Position numbers and translations under genes: made by a program | In this document: positions 24,150-36,616 of the stretch, piece by piece | How the letters are laid out: each line of letters begins with the position of its first letter | How positions within the stretch are numbered: position 1 is the first letter of the stretch | Source: Lepas anatifera | Lineage: Eukaryota > Arthropoda > Thecostraca > Lepadidae | NCBI GenBank assembly: GCA_034440635.1 | Contig: JAOTON010001583.1 | Coordinates: 1,054,001-1,118,000, forward strand | Length of the DNA: 64,000 bases | Direction of reading: 5' to 3' | Notes under the pieces: model-generated | The model's input: only the letters and a program-made list of their open reading frames with translations | Told to the model about the DNA's origin: nothing | Database searches by the model: none

Positions 24150-24692
24150 TTTAGGGTCATGCTGCAAGTTTGGACCTGTGATCTCCGATAGTTCATCTGG
24201 GGCTATGAAAGCAGGTTTCCAGAATTGGGTCAATAACTTTGCTGCAAATGATGATAAAGCTTTTATTTTGATACCATTACGTTTGCATTGTTATTGCGAA
24301 TCAATTGATATGCATATTGACTATGCTATGTTAGATGGTGAACTTGACCTGACCTTAGGTCAGTAAATTTTAATGTTTTGACCTAATATAGCCATATTAC
24401 AATCATTTGATTCGCCGTAACGAGAGGAAGTGGATGGTGCCTAAAAATATTCTTGCTCATCTCTATCAGACGCTAGAACCAAAAACCTCTACTCTAACAT
24501 GCCACCTTCTTTGACGTGTCATGACCTCAATATTTACCTGAGCCAAAAAGTGGCCGTGTAGTTTCTTAATGAATTTTATTGGCTATCCACCACTTTTCGT
24601 TATCCTGCATATGAGCCGGGATCGAGGGGGGTGTTTGAACACCCCTCCTTCCAGGGCGAAGGTGGCTCGAATGATCACCGTGCCGGGTGTAA
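24150..24692 (-). mobile_element. TTAA MITE, group F/E, partial
   Basis: GGTCA-rich interior blocks match 27500-27760 in reverse orientation. Near the right end a GGGGTGTTTGAACACCCC hairpin and CCAGGGCGAAGGTGGCTCG match the 58196 element's left end in reverse. The terminal TTAA has decayed to GTAA (24689-24692). The left end is not resolved. Confidence 0.72.
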
Positions 24693-24739
24693 GAGGCATT
24701 CAAATCATGATATCAGAGGTGAACACAATGAGAATGGCA

Positions 24740-25055
24740 CTGTATCCGGCTCTGGAGCCTTAGGAGACTCCGGCTCTGGTTCTGGGGGCTCAGGGGCTCC
24801 GGCTTTTGGGGCCCCGGCTCTGGCTTTGGGGGGCCCCGGCGCTGGCTTTGGGGGCTCCGGCTCTGGTTCTGGGGGCTCCGGCTCTGACTCCGGGGGTTCC
24901 GGCGCTGGTTCTGGGAGCTCAGGGGGCTCCAACTCTGACTCTGGGGGCTCCGGCCCTGGCTGTGGGACCTCAGGGGGCACCGGCGCTGAGGACTCAGGGG
25001 ACCCCTAGCTCTGGCTCTTGGGGCTCCGGCTCTGGTTCCAGGTCGGGAGTGGTCT
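24740..25055. repeat. GC-rich minisatellite, GGCTCCGGCTCTGG units
   Basis: Units of about 18-24 bp alternate GGCTCCGG and CTCTGGTTCTGGG. They translate to Gly-Ser or Pro-Glu runs in every frame, so the 125- and 135-codon frames here are artefacts. Confidence 0.85.
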
Positions 25056-25769
25056 TTATTCGGGTCGGTTCAGAATGCCTGAGGCATTTCTATGCTCCCT
25101 GTATTTTTATTTTCGCATTTCTATGCTCCCTGTATGATTCTTCTCGAACAAGACTGATTTTTAAAACAATTACTCGATTCAGCTTCTATCGGGCAGAAAA
25201 ATATCTACCTTGAAATGGAGGTGATTTCTATTGCACCAATGAATTCCATTCTACTTGAGGTGATATTTTTGACAGTTTATAAATGAGTCTATGTGGAATC
25301 GAACCGTTCAAATTTTGAAGCCTGGAGTAGAATCACATTGGATGAATGGGGTCAACATGCACTGGGTTGCACTCAATTGACACAGAATACAAATTTTGCT
25401 TCAAAGAATAAACAAATAATACAACATGGCCGACGTATGCCCTGTGGATTATTTCAGTGATAAGAAAACAAATTCTGAACAGGGAACCATTTTACCATCA
25501 GAACACCTCTAAAGGAAAAAACACAAAAGATTGATGGCTTGCCACCGCCCCTGATATAACAGTGTCTTCACGAGACCGATCTAGACATATTGGGCGATGG
25601 AGCGGCCCGTTCTGAACTACACCAACATCATCTCCTCAAGACGCATTTTGCGACAGATACTGTGAGATGGTCCACTGGCAAAACTGGGGGAGGGGGATGA
25701 GAATGCCTCCCGCAAATGTGGAAAAATGTTCCCTTTTCCAATTAAGGGTTCCCAGTCCCATAAGTCGAA
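25056..25769. other. Spacer, nothing recognised
   Basis: No supported gene or repeat. Confidence 0.4.
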
Positions 25770-25777
25770 CATACGTT

Positions 25778-25932
25778 CACTGGCGGACGCAAAGGTGGGG
25801 GGTGGGGGCAAGGGACAATGCCTTCACTCCCCAAAATGACGAAACGTTGGCCGATTGCTCTTAAAAACACTATGTTTTTTACGATTTCTCCCAAGTTAAC
25901 ACCCCCAAACGGCGCTCTTGCGTCCGCCTCTG
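25778..25932. mobile_element. hAT-like MITE, 155 bp
   Basis: Termini CACTGGCGGACGCAA and (reverse complement) CAGAGGCGGACGCAA face each other with GGGGGGTGGGGG inside. Flanking octamers CATACGTT (25770-25777) and CATATGTC (25933-25940) match at 6 of 8 bases, consistent with a decayed hAT duplication. Confidence 0.7.
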
Positions 25933-26697
25933 CATATGTCTAAGCCTGCCAAGATATGTAAATGACCAAGGAACATCCTCTCGAAGAGATCGGTGACCAA
26001 ATTGCATAGAATGGAGAAAAGCAATGTCTTTGGCTGCCAACTTGCTTGAGTTTTCATCTCCCATCCCTATCCCCACAAACCCTACTGCTTCCATTTCACC
26101 AGAGTTTCCATTACCGAAGAATCTCGCATCACGTTTTCCCCTCTTCCACCCAGCAGAATCTCTGTGCAGTCCCCCCCCACCCAGTTCGGGTCCTAGAGAT
26201 GCGGATGCGGTGCAGGTGGGCACCGCCCCTGGCTCTGGGAAAACAACTGGGGCGTTGATGGTTTTCTGTGCGAATCGTTCCGGGTGATGTGTTCCGATAA
26301 GTGAGTCCATTTGCTGATGCGCCAGAGTGTGGACTACGGGGGCTTGCCTTTGGATGTTTCCTTTTAAATGGTTAGGACTGTCATCTTTTCTGTACAAAAA
26401 CCACCTCTTGCCAGGACATGTATCGGATTGAAACGTCACAAAACACATACATATACCTAAGGGATATGACGACTCCAATGATCCATCTGAATTAACTGGC
26501 GCAAATATCTGGTCGGTGGATGTTTGGTACCTGTAATTGGGTGATCGTCGAGCTGGTCCACTCGTGTGAAGCGGCGACGCACAGCGCCTCCGGAAGTAGT
26601 TAGTTGAGGTGCCGAGCCGTGGAGCAGGTTTTGTCAGCGGCTTGAGGAGGCAAACTGGCGCCGGGGCAGTCCGCTCAGACGCCAGAAAAAAACACAT
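25879..26697 (-). CDS. Unrecognised 272-codon open frame
   Basis: This is the longest uninterrupted frame in the window. No conserved domain, signal peptide, membrane span or catalytic motif is recognisable. The composition is mixed, with Pro/Arg-rich N-terminal and Gly-rich central parts. Its last ~18 codons lie inside the hAT-like MITE at 25778-25932, which argues against a conserved gene end. It could be a chance frame, an element-derived exon or an exon containing an MITE-derived stop. No function is proposed. Confidence 0.2.
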   Translation of the reverse strand: MCFFLASERTAPAPVCLLKPLTKPAPRLGTSTNYFRRRCASPLHTSGPARRSPNYRYQTSTDQIFAPVNSDGSLESSYPLGICMCFVTFQSDTCPGKRWFLYRKDDSPNHLKGNIQRQAPVVHTLAHQQMDSLIGTHHPERFAQKTINAPVVFPEPGAVPTCTASASLGPELGGGGLHRDSAGWKRGKRDARFFGNGNSGEMEAVGFVGIGMGDENSSKLAAKDIAFLHSMQFGHRSLREDVPWSFTYLGRLRHMQRRTQERRLGVLTWEKS

Positions 26698-27234
26698 CTC
26701 ACCAACATAGCCAATCTAGAGAAACCAGAATGAAAAGCATTTCATTCCTGATTGATTCATCTCTTTCAGAACGGAGGCTGGTTCTCGTTGAGGTGCGAAA
26801 ATATCCTTCGACAGAGCATAGTATGGCACCCTGGTGCTCGCTCACCCATTCTGGGAGCTTTTGATACTCATTTATACTCCAAAGGCATGTTTCTGCGAGC
26901 GAAACTCAATTATCATGCGGAGATCAATAGTCTCTGTTGGGAAAATACATTAGTCCTGACCTCCATGGTCAGAACTCATGTATTTATGACCACCACATGG
27001 ATCCACTGACCCGGTGATAAAGGCGGGAGTGCAGCGCCCTCCACTTAGTGGCGCCGCGAATCCACTACGGAAACACCTGAGGGTAGTTTAACTCCCGCTC
27101 TTCTCACCAGGTCATTAAAAATCATTTTCCTCGAGTGTAAGCACTGACCAACAAATAACACTGGCAGACTGAGGACCCGAATCAAGTACGTGGAAAAGTG
27201 CGCCCAGATTTTGGCGTGGGAGCCTGGGGCTTGA
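26698..27234. other. Spacer, nothing recognised
   Basis: A short frame at 26752-27009 has no recognisable features. Confidence 0.35.
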
Positions 27235-28208
27235 TATCCCGCGCCCCGGTGAGTATCTGAGCCACCTTCACCCTGGTAGAGGGTGTTTTAACACCACTTC
27301 GAACTAGGCCCCTATGCGGGATAGCGAAAAAACGCGAAGGCTGATGGATAGCTCATACAAATTCATGATAGGACTTTATCAGTAACTTTTTGGCTCAGGT
27401 CAATATTGAGGTCATGACAAGTAAAAAAATTTGGCATTTTTAAGGTTTTGGGTTCTAACATCTGACAGAGTTGAGTTAGAATAATTTTGTACGTACCATT
27501 CGCTTCCTCTCGTCACAGCAAATCGAATGATGTATAATATGACCATACCAGGTGAAAGCACAAAGATGACCTGACCTCAGATCAGATCAAGGTCATTTTT
27601 TAACCTAGCATAGTCAATGTACATATTAATCGACTCGCAATAGCAATCCAAACGCAATGGTATGAAAATAATAGCTGTATCGTCATTTCATGCAAAGTTA
27701 TTGACCTAAGTCTGATAACTGCTTAAGTAGCTACAGATGACCTCTGAGGTAACAGGTCAAAAATTGCAACATGAACCTGGAAAGGGGCCCAGGATACTAC
27801 GATTTAGAGAATATGAAGGTATTATCAGCTTTATCTACACAAATACAGCCCAATTTCTGTTTTTCCCATGTATTTCCAAAGGAGAGGTCATGCTCCGTAC
27901 TTGACCTTAGGTCACCGATATGAAAAATCCTGGAACATATATTGTAGAACTCAAAGCATCATTATGTGTTTTATGTTTTAATCCGATGGATTCACCCATT
28001 TCTTACTTATGCCACCTTAAACAGTTTTTGAGGTGAGTCACTTGACCTGCACTGGTGACCTGGCCTGAGACGACTCAATCTTAAAATTTTGGGGAAAGCT
28101 GCGGAATTGATCAAGGATAAGGTGTGCCAAGTACGCCGGCGCTTCGCGCCGCCGTTTTTCGTGCTACCGGGAACACCCGAGTTCGAACACCCCCACCGCA
28201 CTGTGGTC
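27235..28208 (+). mobile_element. TTAA MITE, group E, ends decayed
   Basis: The left end has CGCGCCCCGG then CTGAGCCACCTTCACCCTGG and a GGTGTTTTAACACC hairpin. The interior is GGTCA-rich. The right hairpin ACGCCGGCGC..GCGCCGCCGT lies at 28132-28154, followed by a GTTCGAAC-centred hairpin. Both TTAA tetramers are mutated. It matches 58196-59393 and 32872-33702 in layout. Confidence 0.75.
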
Positions 28209-28354
28209 GGATACGGCCTCACGGATGGCCACCGAGGTTTTTGTTCATATTCATTTTGCTACAGCGCTGAAACGGCTGAACCGATTCACCCCAAATTTTC
28301 AGCAGATCATGCTAAATCAATTGCAATGGGAGACGTACACTTAAGTTGATTCAA

Positions 28355-29281
28355 GTAACACCTGCACTGGAGAGGGGGTCTGGCACTAATGCGCACCGTA
28401 GGGGGCCTGGTAGGCCCCCCTCTGAGATCTCGGAGACTAATAGACGCAGAAAAACTCTGTTTGGAGGGTGGGTGGGAGCTATGGTGATCTAAATCATAAC
28501 AGATTTTCATTGACCTAGGTCAATATCTTCAAGGTCAAACGATGTCATAAACTTCAACTATTGGCCATGCTGGGGACCTATTGAGACATACCGTTATTAA
28601 GCGGGAAAATGACGGGAACAAGCTAAAGGCAGATCAGGGTCATAGAGGGAAGGTAGGAAAGAAGCTTTGCTACAATTTTGGGGTCAAGGTCATCCAAGGT
28701 CATCGACCTATGAGGTCACAACATGGTATACCACCGATCATGTACGCTTTGACTATCACTAATGCCAGTGTTTGGTGGCAAATGAGGATTGACGTTTAAA
28801 AATGACTTTAAACCTTGACCTTTGACCTTGATCTTTACATTCAGGTACCTTAACTATGACTTCATAGCATAATACACGTCCGACCGGGTAACGTTATTTG
28901 ACCGGAAGCAATGGGGTCAATCACCTTGAAAATTCTGATATGACCTTGACCTGTGACCTGATCTTAACCCAGACCTTCATGTGAGGTGACCTTGGCATAT
29001 TATCCCGGTTATATGCCGTTATGACGTCACCACTCGGCATCCAATGCAAGCAAACTGGTCCTACCGCGCGATTGTGGCAATCTTAAAATGCAGGTCTGAC
29101 TTCGAAAGCCTATATGTCACAAAATTTTTGGCTGATTTCTTAGATATCTTCACCAATTGATGCGCCGTTACATTCTCTCGAATGTGGCCAAATACCGTTT
29201 CTCGCCTCTACAAGCTGTTCTTACGCCACCTCGGAAACAGGTGAGGGAGCCTCCGAGGTCCCCCTCTAGTGCGCGTGTTAA
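28355..29281 (-). mobile_element. TTAA MITE, group D, copy 2 (inverted)
   Basis: 927 bp, the reverse complement of the 21350-22278 element. The left tetramer has decayed to GTAA; the right TTAA is intact at 29278-29281. Hairpins and the GGTCA arrays are retained. Confidence 0.88.
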
Positions 29282-30694
29282 GCAAATGAATTGACCTAAA
29301 CCGACCCCTAACGACCTGGTCAGGTATGCTGGCTCCGCATGCAAAATGGCATACCCAGCTTCTTCTCAGACTAATCTTCCAATCGGGCTAAAACAAAATA
29401 CATATTGCCATTCGGAACCCCTGAGTGAAATGAGTTTGTGAGCTGCTTACCATTTGCTACCCTTGTTAAAATTGATGTCTCCAGAAGTCACAAAAGGTCA
29501 CGTTGATTGTTCGCACGATAATATGGGTTTATTTCATATATTCAGATGGTAGGAAGATCAAGACAGTAGTTATCAGTTTACCCCTCTCATCATAGCATGT
29601 CGAAAGCATGGTTTATGCATGGGTGACCTTGACCAAGGGTGATTCTGGGTAAGGTCAAGAAAACCTATGAGTTTACAATGAAGACAATGTGCATAAAGGC
29701 GAGCAATGCGACATGAGAAGCACCTGATAAGCGTCCCCCGCACCTCGCGGGCGGCCGGCGGACCGTGGCGAGCCGCGGAGGCGCCGGGTGGCGGGCGGGC
29801 GGACGGCTCCGGGTGGCGGGTGGCCCGGTCCAATTTACACTGTGGACAATTTTGCGCACATTTGCGCACTTAGCCCTCTTCAGAGAATGACGGAGAATTA
29901 CTTGACCTATGTTTCCACAAAAAGCTAATTTGCAGAAACGTAACTTTTTTGTTTGTCTATTCAAAGTTAGCAACTAGTTTGTGGGGTGGATTTATGAAAG
30001 GGGTAATTAAAACGCAGATTATATACCTTTATTAAAATTCAAATATACACAAATGTTAATTATCTCAAAGCTGTCACTATGAGGAACATTTTGATACTAA
30101 TTATTTTTTTGTCAGTTTTGACGTTTTTTATTCAAAGTCAAAAACTCCGATCTAGCAGACGCATCGAGTGCCTTACTTCTGGGTTTCATCATCGCCTTAC
30201 TTTGATGAGTAATAAGTGCATCTTTCAACCAAATTAGCTTGATAATAGTGGCCATTCAGAACACTCTGAACAATTTTCTTCACATCGGCAGCCATAAAAC
30301 CCCTAAATTCCAAAATTTGAAAAATGGCCCCGTGGCCACCCACGACAGCGTTTCCGACCACAGTGACCGGGGCGACGGATAAGCTTTATTCGGTAGAAAA
30401 CACTCACTGTTGACCGGGTCGGTGCAGGGGATACATGACCATTCTGGCAATGGACAGCAACAACATTTTCATAAGTTTTTTCACTCTTTCTGACCAGCAC
30501 TGAGACTAGAATTAAAAAGGGAAATGTACCCATATATTTCGGGCTATTTTGCTACCCCGTGAACACTGGTAATACATAGAAAAAGCAAGCATGATGATGT
30601 AAAACTCCATGAAAAATCATTCGTTCAGCACGTTTCATTTCGTTTAGCAGCTTGCGTGGGACTGACGCTATGAATAGGAGTCCCAACGCGAGAT
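29282..30694. other. Spacer with a short GC-rich island
   Basis: Around 29735-29835 the base composition jumps to mostly G and C (GGGTGGCGGGCGGGCGG and GGGTGGCGGGTGGCCC). No tRNA fold or recognised repeat was found there. The rest is AT-rich without features. Confidence 0.4.
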
Positions 30695-31166
30695 AGAACC
30701 GAGAACAAAAATAACAACGCGGGAACAAACACTTGAACGCTAAGGAGGATTACGAAGAATTACAAATAGTGCAAGAACCGAAGAAAAAATAACAACGCGG
30801 GAACAAACACTTGAACGCTAAGGAGGATTACGAAGAATTACAAATAGTGCAAGAACCGAGGACAAAAATAACAACGCGGGAACAAACACTTGAACGCTAA
30901 GGAGGATTACGAAGAATTACAAATAGTGCAAGAACCGAAGAAAAAATAACAACGCGGGAACAAACACTTGAACGCTAAGGAGGATTACGAAGAATTACAA
31001 ATAGTGCAAGAACCGAGGACAAAAATAACAACGCGGGAACAAACACTTGAACGCTAAGGAGGATTACGAAGAATTAAAAATAGTGCAAGAACCGAGGACA
31101 AAAATAACAACGCGGGAACAAACACTTGAACGATAAGGAGGATTACGAAGAATTACAAATAGTGCA
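30695..31166. repeat. Tandem array, six 78/79-bp units
   Basis: Units start at 30695, 30774, 30852, 30931, 31009 and 31088, so the period alternates 79/78. Units 2 and 4 carry GAAGAAAAAATAAC where units 3, 5 and 6 carry GAGGACAAAAATAAC, giving a dimeric higher-order pattern. The near-identity of units implies recent amplification. Confidence 0.97.
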
Positions 31167-32128
31167 GTCGTCATGTTCACATGTTATTCTTATTCCCATT
31201 TTGCATATTTTGGCTCCTACTGGGTCCTGAGACAGAACGTAGTTTGCTCTTATGTTCTATCTACGGACTAACCGGGACTACGCATTTACAGTCTTTTGGA
31301 GGTCATGGTCTCCTTGGCCCCGTTGGATCCACCGGTGCTAAATAACGAGAAGGGAAAATACGTAAGTGATTTTATTCGTTTATTTCAGTTGATCACCAAC
31401 AGAGTTAATGTTCGACTAACACGCAAAGTCACATTATGGAAAGTATTTGTGTAAGCGGGATAATAGTATGTGAATTGTAAGTGGGATAATCACATATACT
31501 GAATAGATACAAATACAAAATATTTATATACATACCGAAACATGTCGAAAAAAACAGCAGGTCTTTCATGTTTTTAACATAGGTTAAAACATCGGTTTAA
31601 AACATATTAAAACGACAAAACATTGTTTAAAACATGGGCTTTCAATGTGTTGTGTGGCTTTAACAAAAAGTTCACACCCGGACCGATCTAAAAAAGCATG
31701 CATCACCCTAGCGATCGGACACAGCAGCTCGTCACGTGATCGCGATCATAATCTGCTAGAAAATATATGATATATCTATTAATAAACACTTCTGTTCTAA
31801 TAACTGGTGAAAAGAGAGGCCTGCAAAATATTATTCAGCGAGCGGAAATCATTCTAGATGTTTAGATTCTTTACTTCAATGATCGTGTGCCAACGGAAGA
31901 AAGTGAACACCGTCAAAACCCATATAACTCCTGGAACGAAGGCGATGCTTACTAATTTCTCCACCAATTAATCTTAAAGTTGGTGGCTCGATCATCCAAG
32001 ACTCAAATGTAGTACAAAATGCGGCGTCCTGCTGGATCGTCATCAAAATTTCGACCACCACGTCAATTCGGTCCAAAACCATGCTCAATGCTTTGACTTT
32101 CTAGCCGCACTGAACCACGCTCGCCACG
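31167..32128. other. Spacer, nothing recognised
   Basis: A 70-codon minus-strand frame at 31876-32088 shows no known motif. Confidence 0.35.
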
Positions 32129-32252
32129 TTATACCAGCTCAGCCCATCACATACCAGCCCACATTATACCAGCTCAGCCCATTATTTACCAGCCCACATT
32201 ATACCAGCTCAGCCCATTATATACCAGCCCACATTATACCAGCTCAGCCCAT
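32129..32252. repeat. 35-bp tandem array, ~3.5 copies
   Basis: Unit TTATACCAGCTCAGCCCAT followed by a variable tetramer-like ATCAC/TATTT/TATAT and ACCAGCCCACA. Unit length is constant. Confidence 0.95.
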
Positions 32253-32304
32253 ACCCAAAATTGTGCAGTCTCTGGTTCTCTCTGTCATCGGTTATTTATA
32301 ATAT

Positions 32305-32706
32305 ATGTGTGTATATACGTGTATTTACGGTTCCTGCAATACAACTCAGATTCAGAAAATTCAAAAGATCACCGACGTCTGCGCCAGAGTCATCAGCGGA
32401 CGCGGAAAACGCTTCTACATTTCCGATGTTGTTAAACGGCTGAGATGGGTGGACGCTAAACACCTCATACAGTATCGCACCGTTTGTTCACCGTACAAAA
32501 CCCTTCACACTGGCACTCCAGCATACACATCACCTGCCATAGACCTACCACGCAATAGCATTTACAGCCAAGCAACACGTCAGTCAGCGGAGCTGTCCCT
32601 GCCGAGGATCCGGACGGAGGCCGGACGGCGTCCGCTTCCACACCGCGGGGCAGCTCTGCTGAACGAGCTGGACATCAAGACGGTGTGCCTTTCAAGGCTA
32701 ATCTAA
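32305..32706 (+). pseudogene. CR1/Jockey-type LINE C-terminal fragment
   Basis: The 133-codon frame reads IQKIQKITDVCARVISGRG, ISDVVKRLRWVDAKH, HTGTPAY and RQSAELSLPRIRTEAGRR followed by a GAALLNEL-like block. This is the usual tail after the RT thumb in CR1/L2/Jockey LINEs. The fragment is severely 5' truncated and followed by possible 3' UTR to about 32860. It is a different copy from the LINE at 5798-16757. Confidence 0.85.
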
Positions 32707-32871
32707 GAAACGGGCTGTTCCTGAGACAGCTGAGGGGGTTCCCAGCGAGTGCAGAAACTTTATTGTAATTTTTGATGAAGGTGAGATTTTATGTTTCATC
32801 TCAAGCGCTTATTGTTAGTCTTCCCATTTTGTAATAACGACACGGAAACATGAATCCACCGTATTGATTTC

Positions 32872-33702
32872 TTAACACGCGTATTGACGGGGTCTGAGCC
32901 ACCTTCGCTTTGACGGGGGCGGGTACCCGCCCCCCTAAGATCTCGAGAACCACGGTAGGTAGCAAAAAACGGTAAACGGCGTGGGGCTACCCATCTACTG
33001 CTCCATCGAAAATATTTTAACCATTTTTTCTCAGGTCACATTTAAGGTCACGAAAGGCCAAGACATGCCGTCATAGGGATAACATGTAAATTAAGTTTTT
33101 CGGCCATTACATCTGAACTAGTAAAGATAGAGCAAAACGACAACCTATATGAATTCTCTCAGCAAGCCGAATCGAATGATATACAATTTGACCTTGCTAG
33201 GTCAAATCAAGGATTTGACCTGACCTGAGGTCAGGTCAGGTTCAAATTATATAAAATGCATATTATTAGAACCACAAAGCCCAGGCGAGTCTAATGCAGC
33301 TAAAATAAATTCTCTATCACCATCCGTTACTGAGTTATTCCGTAAAAAATATTTTTCCCATGTATTTCCAATGGAGAGGTCATGCCTCGTACCTGACCTT
33401 AGGTCATCGATATCAAAAATACCGGAACACATTTTAGAGAACTCGGTGGGGTCATTATGTGATATGAGTTTCAATCGGATAAGTTCACTCTGCTCTGACT
33501 TATGCTATCTTAAACTTTTTTGAGGTCGGGTCACTTGACCTGTACTGGTGACCTGACCTGAGATGACCTAACCTTAAAACTTTCACAGAATTGTAAAAAT
33601 GATGGGGAAAAAGGTACGCCAAATACGGCGGCGCGTAGCGCCGCCGTATTTCTGCTATCTCCGAAAAACCCGAGGGGGGTACCCCGTCAATTCGCGTGTT
33701 AA
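32872..33702 (+). mobile_element. TTAA MITE, group C, complete
   Basis: TTAA at 32872-32875 and 33699-33702 bounds 831 bp. The ends are TTAACACGCGTATTGACGGG and, in reverse complement, TTAACACGCGAATTGACGGG. A perfect 20-nt palindrome (GGGGGCGGGT plus its complement) lies at 32915-32934 and a long hairpin of CGGCGGCGC arms at 33622-33650. The interior is GGTCA-rich. Confidence 0.92.
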
Positions 33703-34299
33703 TGTGAGCAGAGTTTCTTGATATATAACATCTGACATAAAAAGAGTCAATCGTTTCATACTACAGTTCATGGTCAGGACTGAGTGCGATACCATTGAGT
33801 CGGACCATGCGCTGTAGCGTGAAACCGTTAACTCTATTTTGGCTAAAACTATGGATTTGGATTCATTTTCTGGCAGATTATGACCACTAACATCTTTTCT
33901 CTGCCCATTGTGTCTTTGTCATACTTTCTCCACTCTCTACAAAACTTACCAAGAAAGTTACCAAAAAGAGTATGTATGTATGTACAGACATACATACATA
34001 TTCGCTGGTGGAGCACCTACCTCGTGAGTCCAAATCACGGGTTCAAAGCTCGATGGGTTTATTGAATACATATAATCTGATTCGCGAAATAGTATTTGGT
34101 ATTATTTTCTCTGTTTCCGTCTCCAACAAAGCTATGTTGTAAGCGGAAACTAAGCTTTCTAAGATTTCGAACAAAACTGCAATTCTATGTAAAAGGGACG
34201 TGCGTTCCAGCGAGAGAGTGTAGTACCCTACGAAGGAGGGTTTTGAGAAATGTCAACGCTGGAAAATCGCACTAATGGCATCTTCAATATGCGTGAGTT
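33703..34299. other. Spacer with a tRNA-like patch
   Basis: Apart from the tRNA-like sequence at 33999-34062, preceded by (TATG)n-like repeats at 33970-33998, nothing is recognised. Confidence 0.35.
33999..34062 (+). repeat. tRNA-like (SINE-type) fragment
   Basis: CGCTGGTGGAGCACC resembles a D-arm/A box, CCTCGTGAGTCC resembles an anticodon loop with CGT, and CACGGGTTCAAAGCTC resembles a T-arm/B box. The acceptor stem does not close, so a functional tRNA is unlikely and a tRNA-derived SINE head is preferred. Confidence 0.45.
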
Positions 34300-34808
34300 T
34301 TAACACGCGCCCCGATGGGGGAGGGCAAAATTCGCCCCCTCATGGTTTTTCCCAGATAACGCAAAAACTAAGAGACGCAGAACAACGAAACTTATAGTAC
34401 CTTAACTATTCCTGATTAATTTTACGCATCTGACTAAATGTTTTAGGTCAGGTCATGTCAGGTCAAGGAGCTATCCAAGGTCAAGCGACCCGACCTTAAA
34501 ACCTAAAATCACGAGTTTGAGGCGGCGCCTAAAGAGCATCAGCCAACCGATCAGTTTGAAACTTTCACAATATGATGAAGTAGAAGGGTCTGCAAATCTT
34601 AGGTCCGGGAATTTCGATATTGTTGACCTAAGGTGAGGTCAATTTTTTGGTCACCCCATCATAAGTATATGGTGAAAAATAGAAAGGGCTCGTTTTCAGT
34701 AAATACTGGACAGATAAAGTCGAAAATCCTCAAACCGTGTATTCTTACCACGATCCATTAAGTTGAGTTTTTGTCCATCTGACCACTCAAGTCATGTCAA
34801 GTTACAGG

Positions 34809-36616
34809 CAGACTTGTTGAGTCGCAACTCAGAGTCGGAGTCGACTCTGAGTCGGCTCAAGTTTTCCTTGAGTCAGAGTTGAGTCGACTCACTTCCAGAT
34901 TTGGGTTGAGTCTGGAGTCGACTCAAGTGCTCGACCAGTTGAGTCGAGTCAGAATCGGAGTCAGACTCTGAGCTGTGAGTCAGGAGTTAAGTCGACTCAA
35001 CACTATTTTCTTAATATGTGATCACATGGCTGATACTTTAGAAATTTCCATGACTAATTTTGAAGACTTCATATTGCAATTTGCTAATAGTAGGTGCTTT
35101 ATTATTTTCATATCACCACTACACTCATCCCGGGATCATTAACAACAATGAGTTGTGTAAAATATACAGTTTCAAACCCACAAATAATTGCTAGTTATTT
35201 TCTATCTAATCTTAGCAATAGCAAGCAAAGTCATACCGAAAAATGTGATTTGGCACACATTCAGGCTTTATTACTTTGAGGGTGCACACCAGACAAAGTC
35301 CTAAGCTGATAATCATGCAATAATTCACTCTTAGGAAGCCACACCTTTATTTTCTATTTTCTTGCTTTGGTTGACTGAAAAAAACTAAGTAATATAAGCG
35401 CCAGATAGAGGATACCAAAAATCTTGTTTTGCACACAAATCTTGAAATGGGTCAAAACGGAAACTGAAGGCCTCAATTAGCTGCTTTTTTCAAAGTACTT
35501 TCTTGATTGATCATGGTTTCAGCACATCACCTGGTAGATAATATCAACACTGACGACATAGCACGGTACCTACTGTCCCCTGTATACGGAAAGTAAGAAT
35601 TAATCCTATCCCTGGCATTCCCTACACATCAAGTCTCTCACAAACCACCGCTCTTTAAATTATGCTGATGATTATTTACCTGTTCACCACTGCTGCCCGC
35701 CCACTGCACAACATACCACTGCAGCTGCACCGCATGCGCGCCACGCCTCTCACCAAACCATCACTGTGCGCCATAATATGTTAGCTTTTTTACTTTGTAG
35801 CCTGACTGTAGCCTGAGGGCAGAATGGTTTTTGTTGTTTTTGAAAGTCACGTGACTTTTGAAGTGCTATTCATCTTCATCTTTTGTGTCGTGGAGGTTAG
35901 GTTCGCGTAATGTCTTTAGTGCGCCATCTGCAGTATTCATTACAGCTTTTTAGGGAGGATGACGCGATCGTTCATTGTTTGTTTTGTTTTTGGTTGAGGT
36001 GGTGCAGCACAGGAGCGTCGTCGTCGGGGCGACTCGGTGTGGTATTTATTTCAAAGCTTAATTTGTCACAGTATTCTTCAAAATGCACTAGGGCAGGAAT
36101 TGGCACTCAACATGTCAAATTTTCAAACATTGAGTCCTGTTCTTTATGTTTGTAACTCGCTCATTGCCTCAATTTTGGCTAGTCATGAAGGACATACCAT
36201 CAAAATGAAAAGCCCTCAGGCCTTTCAATTCACTCAAATTTTCGCATTTAGCACCTTTCTTCATTCGTATGCAGACATAATTTATATCATGAAATAATGC
36301 ATTGCAATTGACATTTTATGGAAAGAAATGTGCAGTTATTAATAGTTCATCCCATGATTAAATGTACTGGAATGTGTGTACTATGAAAGGAAATGTGTAA
36401 TTCTTATGTACATACTTGTCCACCATTCTGAGTCGGAGTCGAATCTTACTCAATGTTTATTTGAGTCAGAGTTGAGTCGACTCACTTCTGGATTTGAGTT
36501 GAGTCGAGTCAGCTCACCATTTTCAACACATCGAGTCAAGTCAGAATCAGAGTCAGCCTTTACGCTGTAAGTCAGAGTTGAGTCGATTCAAAAAAATTGA
36601 GTCATCAACAAGTCTG
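34809..36616. mobile_element. hAT-like element with GAGTC arrays, 1,808 bp
   Basis: Terminal inverted repeats CAGACTTGTTGA match at both ends. Octamers GTTACAGG (34801-34808) and GTCACAGG (36617-36624) differ at one base, as a slightly aged hAT duplication. Both ends hold 150-200 bp of GAGTCGACTCA-like repeats. The middle (about 35010-36420) has short frames but no transposase motif. Confidence 0.87.
34820..35005. repeat. Left GAGTC/GACTC palindromic array
   Basis: About twenty GAGTC or GACTC pentamers, many joined as GAGTCGACTC, and some giving TGAGTCA, the AP-1 consensus core. A similar array lies at 36425-36605. Confidence 0.85.

Noticed and set aside
24631..25213. Gly-Ser and Pro-Glu repeat proteins
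   Set aside because: Minisatellite with periodicity gives stop-free frames in several phases and on both strands.
30695..31166. CRISPR-like array
   Set aside because: Units are contiguous 78/79-bp tandem repeats with no variable spacers, and the context is eukaryotic.
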